DNA of 64,000 nucleotides from Streptococcus parasuis (lineage in GTDB: Bacteria; Bacillota; Bacilli; Lactobacillales; Streptococcaceae), in assembly GCF_021654455.1 (NCBI RefSeq), contig NZ_AP024276.1:2108001-2172000 (forward strand), written 5' to 3'. A program made the translations under genes and the position numbers. Below are positions 1 through 7,817 of the stretch, in pieces. The stretch's first letter is position 1. Each line of letters starts with the position of its first letter. Under the pieces are notes generated by a model. That model was given only the letters and a program-made list of their open reading frames with translations, had not been told where the DNA came from and did no database searches.

Positions 1-1671
1 TCTGATATTTGAATTTTGTACGGTGTAAGGAGCTGTTACTGTACCATTTTCGGGAAGTACATATTCAGGACCATGAGCTGCACCATCAGTATAGTTATAT
101 TCGGGGTTGAGCGAGTTAATCGTATAATAGGTTGCCTCTTCATCATTAAAAGTCCCCCCCTTAAGTGTTATTGGTGTAGTTGACCCCTTTCGATAGAAGC
201 TTATATCGACATTAAACTCATCCACATTTTGCCGTACCCAGCCACCATGGAGGAGGCCACTGATTTGAATGGTTGGGTAATAGATTGGCTTGTCATTATC
301 CTTATCAGCATAGGTTTTGTTTCCCCAATAATTGTAACCACCGTTCGGTGACCACCGACTTCTATTTGTCCTTGTTTTAAAGGGAGTTACTTTGATTATT
401 GCTTCGGCATCCACCAATTCTCCATCATAGTAGGCTGCATCTGTGTACTTGACTTTCACCCACATAGTAGTTGTCGTTAAACTTAGGTCGTTAATACTCC
501 AACCAGCGTTTGGTTCATATTTATAGTTTGGTGCTGATGGATTAGATGGTTTAAATTCAACCGTTAAACCATTATGGTTGGGAGCTGCTGATGCAATAAC
601 GGAATCGAGATTGGTATCAAAACCACCACCCCAAATCGGATTATCTGCAGGTGTATTTCCCCAAACAATTTGTGAACGATTGTAGCCTGCCCCGTAACTT
701 ATCAACTCAACCTTGGAGGTGCTGGGCATGTTTTCGATGATTTGAAGACGGTTAATTGGAGCAATAGTTGTGGGTGATACTGTAATAGGCGACATAACAG
801 GGGTTGACGAACCTGCTCTCAAAACCGATGAGCGATAGACATCAACTTCGAATTTTGTTACTGTACTCCATGTTTCTCCGATTAAACGTTCAAATGTCCC
901 TGCTTGGGTCAATCGAAAAATGACATCACTTGGTTTTTGATATCCAGTTTGAATCGATTGGAATCTTATGTGATAATTTGTTTCCGGTAACAGTTCAACC
1001 TCAGGATTGGCATCAGTCGAAGTCCAAACCGCTATTTCTGAAGAATCGCTTTCTCTTAATAGCTGGTAGCTTGCAGCCATGGTGGTTGTGCCATTTAGCA
1101 AGATTGTAGGTATTTTGATGAGTGTATTTACTGGATCCACTGTGCTTGTTTCTGTAGCTGTCGTTGGGCTTGTGTCAGCTGTAGATTGCACTGTGCTCGT
1201 GCTTTCTTGGGTTATAACTGGTACAGGATCCAATTTTGAGTCTAGCACGCCTGAAGTCTCGCCCTTCAACCAACTTCCATCAGCTTGTAGAGTTGATATT
1301 TGCCCTGTTTCATCAACCATCAGCACAGTGTCAGCTGTATTGACAAAACCATCAGCCGAGTCAAATCGTAAGGTGTAGCTTTTCCCTGCTATCAGGTTCA
1401 ACATTTTTTCCTGACCTAAAACAGTCCAACTTTCGACCAACTCACCACTCCCAGTATCCAGTAATGAAACAGTTATATTTGAAACTATTTCATTCGTTTG
1501 GGAATTGGTAAATCTAAAAACAACTTCTTTTGAACTTTCTATTACTTGGGACTCTTGTGTGACAGCAGTCGAAGTATCTCCTGTTGTTTCAAGTGCATAC
1601 AAAACAGGTGATGCCAGGTTGAAAGTCAACAAAACACTGATTAATAGGCTCGCTATAAATTTCTTTCTCAT
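1..1671 (-). CDS. Secreted surface protein, 5' part only (cut by window edge)
   Basis: An open frame of 557 codons with no stop runs from an ATG at 1671 off the left edge. A good ribosome site (GGAGG, five bases before ATG) sets the start. The product opens with a classic Sec signal peptide (MRKKFIASLL, hydrophobic core, then about SPVLYA as cleavage site), followed by Ser/Thr-rich, beta-type sequence. Two segments are alike (roughly residues 35-95 and 195-260: a TFV-type strand, then N-Y-x-(I/L)RF and VIFRLTQAG/VLMVDETG), suggesting repeated Ig-like or Cna-B-like modules. The anchor end is outside the window, so an LPXTG motif cannot be checked. It is divergent from the srtBCD sortases and may be a substrate or pilus-tip adhesin; that is inference from position. 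Surface location is likely, exact family unknown. Confidence 0.75.
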   Translation of the reverse strand, partial: MRKKFIASLLISVLLTFNLASPVLYALETTGDTSTAVTQESQVIESSKEVVFRFTNSQTNEIVSNITVSLLDTGSGELVESWTVLGQEKMLNLIAGKSYTLRFDSADGFVNTADTVLMVDETGQISTLQADGSWLKGETSGVLDSKLDPVPVITQESTSTVQSTADTSPTTATETSTVDPVNTLIKIPTILLNGTTTMAASYQLLRESDSSEIAVWTSTDANPEVELLPETNYHIRFQSIQTGYQKPSDVIFRLTQAGTFERLIGETWSTVTKFEVDVYRSSVLRAGSSTPVMSPITVSPTTIAPINRLQIIENMPSTSKVELISYGAGYNRSQIVWGNTPADNPIWGGGFDTNLDSVIASAAPNHNGLTVEFKPSNPSAPNYKYEPNAGWSINDLSLTTTTMWVKVKYTDAAYYDGELVDAEAIIKVTPFKTRTNRSRWSPNGGYNYWGNKTYADKDNDKPIYYPTIQISGLLHGGWVRQNVDEFNVDISFYRKGSTTPITLKGGTFNDEEATYYTINSLNPEYNYTDGAAHGPEYVLPENGTVTAPYTVQNSNIR

Positions 1672-1773
1672 ACTACCTCCTTTCTTTTGTAATTTAACAA
1701 CCTCAGGTTTTGCACCCTAATTAATCTTTATATAAAATAATATGTATGAATATGTTTAAAATATTTTTTAAAT

Positions 1774-1842
1774 CTATAACGAGGTTTTGCACCATAAAAA
1801 ATCGAAAGAAATGGTTTGAATCGCTATAAATTTCTTTCTCAT
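1774..1842 (-). pseudogene. Relic of a second copy of the surface-gene start
   Basis: A 23-base block covering the start codon and first seven codons (M-R-K-K-F-I-A) of the downstream surface gene recurs exactly at 1821-1843 and 1650-1672. In the upstream copy the frame then diverges and stops after 22 codons (TAG at 1774-1776). A 12-base block, AGGTTTTGCACC, is also repeated (1705-1716 and 1782-1793). This looks like what remains after loss of most of a tandem homologous gene. A translated 22-residue leader peptide is possible but unlikely. Confidence 0.5.
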
Positions 1843-1925
1843 AGCCCCCCCTTTTTACAAGTATATTATTTTACAACCATATATATTATAACTCAATTTG
1901 ATAAAAAAGAAAAATAATATGACTC

Positions 1926-1952
1926 AAAAACTTAAGAAAAGTTTAAGTTTTT
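1926..1952. terminator. AT-rich hairpin with T run
   Basis: An A/T-rich inverted repeat with 10-base arms (AAAAACTTAA and TTAAGTTTTT) and a short loop, followed by further T residues on the plus strand. It lies in the 695-base spacer between the surface gene and srtB. The rest of that spacer is AT-rich and I see no convincing gene in it. The hairpin may be an old terminator left by a deleted gene. Confidence 0.4.
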
Positions 1953-2366
1953 TATGTCTATCTTTCCAAAAACTATAGACAAGGCAAGAAAAATATGATA
2001 CTATATGCTTTTTGCTCAATAAAGCATGTCTTATTGGACATATGAAACCATTTTTATTTATGTAGGACGAGAGTTGTAATATTATAATCAGTCGCCATCC
2101 AAGTCGAGTATGTGCGTACAAGTTTATAAACTACACCTTTTCAATTGATGTAATAACTCCTAATTCCACATCTGGGATTAGTTTTTTTGTTTTGCCTAAG
2201 TTTCTTAATACATAGTATATTCTTTTCTATTGTACAAAATAATTAATATTGCATCATCAGCGAAAAAAAGTTCAAGTTGTGGTAAAATGTTTGTGGAGAA
2301 TTCCACCTAAAGTGTCCCAACGCCATACGCACTTTGGAGCACTATTACATTTGGAAAAGATATTAT

Positions 2367-3194
2367 ATGAAAAAATTAATCAATCATCTTACGACTTTTA
2401 TTATTCTAGCTGGTATTATCATTGTTAGCTATCCAGCGATTAGCCAGATGTACTATAATTATGTAAATCAACAAACAATTAATGATTTTGATTCGGGTAG
2501 AAAGCAACTGACTTCTGAAGAAATTGATAAACGAATCCAACTTGCTCAAGCTTACAATGCTTCGTTACAGAATTTTGCGATTACCGACCCATACACCGAG
2601 GAGCAATTAGAACAAGGACGCACAGAGTATGCAAGAATGTTAACTGTTCGTGAAAAAATTGCGAGCATACACATCCCTGATATTGAAATAAACCTCCCCA
2701 TCTACGCTGGTTCTGGTGAGGATGTACTTCAAAAAGGTGTTGGGCATTTAGAAGGCACAAGCCTTCCAATAGGTGGAGTTAATAGCCATGCCGTATTAAC
2801 CGCTCATACCGGACTCCCGAATTCTAGACTCTTTACAGATCTTGATAAACTAAAAGTCGGCGATAAATTTTATATCACAAATATCAAGGAAACTCTGGCA
2901 TATCAGATCGATTCGATTACCATTATTGAGCCGACTGATTTTTCATCTCTGGTAATCTTCCCTGACCAAGATTATGTAACTTTGTTAACCTGCACACCAT
3001 ACATGATTAATTCCCATAGATTACTCGTTCGGGGGCAGCGCATCCCATACACTCCTGAAGATTCTGAACTTATAAAAACACAATCTACAAATTATCAGAT
3101 TCCAGTACTATATTTAGTTGTTGCTAGTCTTGTAGTAATCATTGTTTTACTAGCATTTTTTATAAAGAGACAATCTAAATCAAAAATGAAATAG
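2367..3194 (+). CDS. srtB: Class C (pilus-type) sortase, first of three
   Basis: A 275-residue class C sortase, a membrane transpeptidase that joins LPXTG pilins. The chosen start is the ATG at 2367 (MKKLINHL); an upstream in-frame start at 2334 adds 11 residues without a better ribosome site. A transmembrane segment lies near residues 9-28, a lid motif DPY at 74-76, catalytic His147 in TAHTGLP, Cys209 in TLLTC and Arg218 in NSHRLL. A C-terminal membrane segment precedes a basic tail, as in other pilus sortases. The His is followed by Thr where SrtC and SrtF have Arg. It leads a srtB-srtC-srtD run with no complete pilin gene beside it. The letter name follows the S. suis srtBCD order and is less sure than the family. 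Confidence 0.9.
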   Translation: MKKLINHLTTFIILAGIIIVSYPAISQMYYNYVNQQTINDFDSGRKQLTSEEIDKRIQLAQAYNASLQNFAITDPYTEEQLEQGRTEYARMLTVREKIASIHIPDIEINLPIYAGSGEDVLQKGVGHLEGTSLPIGGVNSHAVLTAHTGLPNSRLFTDLDKLKVGDKFYITNIKETLAYQIDSITIIEPTDFSSLVIFPDQDYVTLLTCTPYMINSHRLLVRGQRIPYTPEDSELIKTQSTNYQIPVLYLVVASLVVIIVLLAFFIKRQSKSKMK

Positions 3195-3277
3195 GTCACA
3201 AAAAAGGATTTATAACGTATGTATGGAATCCGTATTACTCATAAAATTTTATAATTCTCGAAATAGGGAGGCTCCTA

Positions 3278-4123
3278 ATGATGACTCAAAATAACAATAT
3301 TAGAAAATGGGGAAAATTAGCCTACCGTTTTTTGATTACATTTGGCATCCTGGTTATTTTGTATCCATTTGGTAGTCAAACTTATTATCAATTCATCAAC
3401 AAACAAGAAGTCAATCAATTTGACCAACAGAAAAAGCAGATTGAATCTGCTGAAATTCAAGAACGAATTGATTTGGCAAAGGCATATAACAGGACCCTCA
3501 CCCCAGAAAAACTTGGCGACCCTTTTACACAAGAAGAAAAAAAGGGAGTAGCCGAATATGCTCGTATGTTACAGCTTCAAGAGAAAATTGGATACGTTTC
3601 TATACCAAGTATTAATCAAGAAATCACTATCCGTGCAGGGACAAGTGAAGACGTTTTACAAAGTAATGCTGGTCACCTAGAGGGTACCAGCTTACCAGTG
3701 GGTGGCAAAGGAACACATACTGTTATCACCGCACATCGGGGTCTACCATCAGCACGTCTATTCACAGATCTGGATAAAGTAAAAATTGGAGACGTGTTCT
3801 ACATCACTAATTTAAAGGAGACACTGGCATATAAAGTTGATCAAATTTTAGTTGTAACCCCTGATAATTTTGATCCAGTCTTAGTTACAGAAAACAAGGA
3901 TTATGCAACTCTTCTCACTTGTACTCCATACATGGTCAATTCTCATCGCCTTTTGGTCCGAGGAACCCGTGTCCCTCTTCCAAAAGAATTCTCAAGTGAC
4001 ATCAAGAAAATTGATTTTTTCAGCCAATACCGTTGGTATATCATTTTGACTAGCATAAGTCTTGTATTACTCTTAGGATATATCGTATATCGACTATCAA
4101 AAAGGAGAAGGAAAAGCTCATGA
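3278..4123 (+). CDS. srtC: Class C sortase, second of three
   Basis: A 281-residue pilus-type sortase. The start follows GGGAGG with a six-base gap. It has an N-terminal membrane segment (about 15-33), lid motif DPF at 81-83, His153 in TAHRGLPSARLF, Cys215 in TLLTC, Arg224 in NSHRLLVRG, a C-terminal membrane segment and a basic tail (KRRRK). It is closely similar to SrtB along its length, so the two probably arose by duplication. The last codons overlap srtD by four bases (ATGA), which indicates translational coupling. Confidence 0.92.
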   Translation: MMTQNNNIRKWGKLAYRFLITFGILVILYPFGSQTYYQFINKQEVNQFDQQKKQIESAEIQERIDLAKAYNRTLTPEKLGDPFTQEEKKGVAEYARMLQLQEKIGYVSIPSINQEITIRAGTSEDVLQSNAGHLEGTSLPVGGKGTHTVITAHRGLPSARLFTDLDKVKIGDVFYITNLKETLAYKVDQILVVTPDNFDPVLVTENKDYATLLTCTPYMVNSHRLLVRGTRVPLPKEFSSDIKKIDFFSQYRWYIILTSISLVLLLGYIVYRLSKRRRKSS

Positions 4124-4971
4124 AAAACAGGCAGATTATCGGACTAATCATTCTTCTCTGTGGTCTTATTCTCATTTGCATCCCTTTTGCTTCTATGATT
4201 ATGGAAGACTTTAGTCAAATAAATTCTGAAACAGCCTATTCAAATTATCTGCAAACAAAGAATATTGATTCAAAAAGAATCATTAATCAACTGGCAGAAA
4301 CAACTCTTGAAGCCTCGGCCGTACAGGATATCTTTACACAGAATCGCGAAAGCGCAGAAAATCAAGAGAGTCCATATGAGACACTAATAGATACTTCAAC
4401 CGTCGTTGGCCAAGTCGTTATCCCAAAACTTGGACAAAATTTCGACCTCTACTTAGATGCAGATTATGACAAACTCAACAAAGGGGTCGCAACCCTAATT
4501 GGCTCAGGAGCTCCTATCGGAATTACTGGACAACGGCCAATTATAGCAGGACACAGGGTCTCCTATAGCAATCCATTTTTCTTCTTCATCCCTAACTTGG
4601 AGTCTGGAGATAAGATTTTTGTAACAATGCTTGACCAAACACTTGAATACGAGGTATATAGCAAAGAAATCATCGATGAGTACGAAATTGACAAACTAGC
4701 TCCAATACCAAATCAAGATATCATAACACTCATGACGTGTGATAATGCGCCAGAATACAATAAACGATACTTAATAAATGCAAGGCGTGTTATTAGTAAT
4801 CAAGAGGTCAAAGCTCCACCGACCTCAATCATTACTTTATTGACCCAATCTGACGCAAATCTCTCATTGAAAACTTTTCGTCTTCTCCCATATTTTATTG
4901 TTATTTTCGCAACGTTAAGTATTGGTTATTTTTCTACAATATTATTGAAAATATTTACAAAAAAACAATAG
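4120..4971 (+). CDS. srtD: Divergent sortase, third of three
   Basis: A 283-residue sortase-fold membrane protein that overlaps srtC by four bases. It keeps the triad (His145 in AGHR, Cys207 in TLMTC, Arg216 in NKRYLINARR) and has membrane segments at both ends. It lacks the DP(W/F/Y) lid motif and the NSHRLLVRG signature of SrtB, SrtC and SrtF, so its substrate choice or role (polymerisation or wall anchoring) may differ. A strong hairpin follows at 5044-5082, closing the three-gene unit. Confidence 0.88.
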   Translation: MKNRQIIGLIILLCGLILICIPFASMIMEDFSQINSETAYSNYLQTKNIDSKRIINQLAETTLEASAVQDIFTQNRESAENQESPYETLIDTSTVVGQVVIPKLGQNFDLYLDADYDKLNKGVATLIGSGAPIGITGQRPIIAGHRVSYSNPFFFFIPNLESGDKIFVTMLDQTLEYEVYSKEIIDEYEIDKLAPIPNQDIITLMTCDNAPEYNKRYLINARRVISNQEVKAPPTSIITLLTQSDANLSLKTFRLLPYFIVIFATLSIGYFSTILLKIFTKKQ

Positions 4972-5043
4972 CAACATGCAAAGTAAAAACATTCTCAATC
5001 TTAGAATTTTTAGTATACTAATACACTACATTTATGTTAAATA

Positions 5044-5082
5044 CAAAACCTCATTTCTTTATAAATTAGAAATGAGGTTTTG
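5044..5082 (+). terminator. Hairpin terminator after srtD
   Basis: A perfect 15-base inverted repeat (CAAAACCTCATTTCT and its complement) with a nine-base AT loop. The T tract after it is short. It separates srtBCD from the convergent srtF operon and could act in both directions. Confidence 0.75.
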
Positions 5083-5177
5083 TGATTTATGCATGTATAT
5101 TATAGTTGTTGGCGATTCATTGTAAGCACCATTTACTATCACATATCGGTTTACTACCACCTATATAGCCTACTTCT

Positions 5178-6005
5178 TTAGCGGAAGAATCTCTTCTTGA
5201 AACTCAAAAAGATTGGTATCACTAATAGTAAGAGGCCAGCGATAAACGGTGCAACCAATATCGGGTCAACCTGACTCGCTTCCGAAGTGACGCGAGCTTC
5301 TTTTGCTTCATTGGCAATCCGATGTCCACGAACCAATAGCCTATGACTATTGACGCCGTAAGGTGTACAAGTCACCAAGGTCACATAATCTTGATCAGGA
5401 TCAATTGTGAGCGGGGAAACATCGTCTGGTGTAACTGTCAATATTTGATCTACTTCATATGTCAAGGTTTGATCCAAGACCTGAATGTAAAAGATATCTC
5501 CTTCAACCAATTGATCCAAATCGGTAAATAATTTAGCTGATGGTAGACCACGGTGCCCAGAAATAACGGCGTGTGTCCCCTTACCCCCGATTGGCAAAGA
5601 CGTTCCTGGGATATGGCCAATGGCTACCTGCAAAATTTCTGCATCTGTCCCATGATAAATCGGCATGGTAGTCTTAATTTTGGGAATGTCTACGTAAGCC
5701 ATAATTCCCGTATCGCTAACATCCAAAATTTGATTATAGCTTGTTCGCTCTTCTGCCGTCAAATTTAAGTCGGGCAGACTATTTTTAGCAAGGCTATCAT
5801 TGTAAGCTTTCGCATCTGCCAGCATCCGATCGTTTTCTTGTTGGGTCAAGTTGTTTACTTTGTCCACATAGCCTGCAATGGCCTCAGATTGATGGAAGGA
5901 ATTCCAGTAGTCACTTACTGTCGGGTAGAGGAGAAAGGATAGCCCGACAAGCAAGATAAAGACCAAGATGATGGTCGAAAAATTAGCTTTGATTTTTGCA
6001 ATCAT
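5178..6005 (-). CDS. srtF: Class C pilus sortase SrtF
   Basis: A 275-residue pilin polymerase and last gene of the srtF pilus operon. The start follows AGGAGG at five bases. It has an N-terminal membrane segment (about 9-27), His151 in SGHRGLPSAKLF, Cys213 in TLVTC, Arg222 in NSHRLLVRGHR, and a C-terminal membrane segment with basic tail. The usual DP(W/F) lid is not visible; the equivalent stretch reads LPDLN (77-81). It should link Sfp1 monomers through their LPETG motifs and attach Sfp2. The gap to sfp1 is 77 bases. Confidence 0.93.
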   Translation of the reverse strand: MIAKIKANFSTIILVFILLVGLSFLLYPTVSDYWNSFHQSEAIAGYVDKVNNLTQQENDRMLADAKAYNDSLAKNSLPDLNLTAEERTSYNQILDVSDTGIMAYVDIPKIKTTMPIYHGTDAEILQVAIGHIPGTSLPIGGKGTHAVISGHRGLPSAKLFTDLDQLVEGDIFYIQVLDQTLTYEVDQILTVTPDDVSPLTIDPDQDYVTLVTCTPYGVNSHRLLVRGHRIANEAKEARVTSEASQVDPILVAPFIAGLLLLVIPIFLSFKKRFFR

Positions 6006-6082
6006 ACGGACCTCCTTTCTCCTAACAAAAGAAGAGGAGATAGATTTTTAGCATGCTACCTCCTGCTTCTCCCTTATTACGA

Positions 6083-7726
6083 TTATTCAGCGTCCATGCG
6101 ACGTTTTGTGATGAGGAGGATACCTGCACCAATCACAAATACTGAACCTAAAATGTAGAGCAAACGAGTACCGACGCTACCTGTTTCAGGAAGCAATGAA
6201 CCAGTACCGTTGACAACTGTTGTACTTAACTTACCACCTGTAGTATCGAAGGCAACTTTGTTATCCGATTCTGAGCTTGATTGATTAGTTAAGTCTGAAT
6301 TAAGACGTTCAACTGATACAGTTCTTAAGAGGGGATCTGCCGCCAAAGTATCTGCATTTGCAAGAACTCGGAAGTAAATAGGAGCTGTTAGTTTATTGTA
6401 ACCCGCCGGAGCAACAGTTTCTTCTAGACGGTAAACCCCTGCATCCAAGCCAGTCACTTTAAAGTTTGTGCCATCTGTTGATTTCACCAAAGTGAGATCA
6501 GTCCAAACTCCATTCACATTTTTTTGAAGGGTAAATACAGCACCACTAAGAGGTGTTTTCTTATCTTCACCAACTTTATTGATATCTAAACTAAAGGTAA
6601 AGATAGTAACTTTATCTTCTGGTGTTTCTCCTTTTGGAGATGTTTCACCTGAACCAGTATAGTTAGGGTTATTCGAGTAAACAAGCTTAACCGTGTTTGG
6701 ATTTCCTTTGGAAGCATTCTCTTGACCAACCACCAATCCATTTGATGTCAAAGTTGCAGTGTATTCAACTACAATCTTAGTTGCAGCAGTAATGTTTACA
6801 GTCGTAATTTTTTTAACATCATTTGTATAAATGTTCAAGCCAGAAGTTGTATCAACTGTAAAGTAGCTCGTAACATCTGTTCTATCACTTCCATTCACTG
6901 CGTAGACTTTTACACTACCTGCATTAAAGCTTAATGCTGATGAAAGAGTATCTACAAACTTCAAGTAGTAAGAGGTATATTCTGCGTATCGTTGAGGAAG
7001 AGTAGCTGTCAATTGGAAAGGAATAACATCTCCTAAGTCATAGCTACCAGAATCTTGCCAATCAGATACTGAATTTGTTGTATCATTTGTTTCTTTTGTT
7101 TTCTTTTCTACAGAAGGGATGGATAGTTTTGAGCTAACAGTCGTGTCACCAACAACTTGCAACATGTATTCAGAATAAGCTCGGTTAGAATTTTCTAAGG
7201 TTCCTAATTTATCTGCCACGAAGTAGTAACCAGCTGCTAATCCAGAAATAGTTACAGAAACTCCAGTTTGTGTAGTTTCTGAAGATTGCTTGGGAGTCCC
7301 TGTCAAATAGAGGTAGGAATTTCCATCCGCATTAAGCGCACCTGCTACTGCTGCAAATTTTGCACCGTTTCCTCCAGCAGCTAATGCTGCTGCGATAGCT
7401 GCTGCATCAATAGTTCCGCCATTGAAAGCGTCAGCTAAGGCTTGTTTACCAGCTTCATTAATGTTAGCACCCCAAGTGATGTTTGACAATCTTTCAACAC
7501 CATTAGTATCCTTCGAATAATCACCAGCGAAGATTTGGTATGCTTCATAGGTACGACCAAAGAAGTTATAAGTGTTACCATCACCAATAACTTGACCACT
7601 ACTATCGTAGTTAGGGTTTTGGATGGTAATAGTATAAGTAGTAGTATCTGCCGCCTGAATTGTTAATGCCGAGAAGGCAAGGAACAACGCAGCGAGCATT
7701 GTTAAGATTAGCTTTATTTTTTTCAT
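6083..7726 (-). CDS. sfp1: Major pilin, LPETG-anchored
   Basis: A 547-residue pilin backbone. I use the ATG at 7726, since GGAG lies six bases before it; the longer frame to 7768 adds 14 unlikely residues. It has a signal peptide (MKKIKLILTMLAALFLAFSA, cleaved near IQA-AD), a lysine-rich VEKKTKE stretch that may hold the pilin lysine, a Cna-B-type C-terminal domain with E-box LEETVAPAGY, and the sorting signal LPETG at 512-516 with hydrophobic stretch and RRMDAE tail. Cna-B domains usually carry Lys-Asn isopeptide bonds. Its place directly before srtF marks it as the polymerised subunit. Confidence 0.92.
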   Translation of the reverse strand: MKKIKLILTMLAALFLAFSALTIQAADTTTYTITIQNPNYDSSGQVIGDGNTYNFFGRTYEAYQIFAGDYSKDTNGVERLSNITWGANINEAGKQALADAFNGGTIDAAAIAAALAAGGNGAKFAAVAGALNADGNSYLYLTGTPKQSSETTQTGVSVTISGLAAGYYFVADKLGTLENSNRAYSEYMLQVVGDTTVSSKLSIPSVEKKTKETNDTTNSVSDWQDSGSYDLGDVIPFQLTATLPQRYAEYTSYYLKFVDTLSSALSFNAGSVKVYAVNGSDRTDVTSYFTVDTTSGLNIYTNDVKKITTVNITAATKIVVEYTATLTSNGLVVGQENASKGNPNTVKLVYSNNPNYTGSGETSPKGETPEDKVTIFTFSLDINKVGEDKKTPLSGAVFTLQKNVNGVWTDLTLVKSTDGTNFKVTGLDAGVYRLEETVAPAGYNKLTAPIYFRVLANADTLAADPLLRTVSVERLNSDLTNQSSSESDNKVAFDTTGGKLSTTVVNGTGSLLPETGSVGTRLLYILGSVFVIGAGILLITKRRMDAE

Positions 7727-7817
7727 TTTTTTCTCCATAAAATTGTTGCTTGATGTGATCGACATCACTGAGTAAAAAAAGTTGTGGCACTAAGCCAAAA
7801 ATTGAGTTACTTTTTAC

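Noticed and set aside
1924..2121. 65-codon minus-strand frame before srtB
   Set aside because: It crosses an AT hairpin, lacks a ribosome site and has no protein-like pattern.
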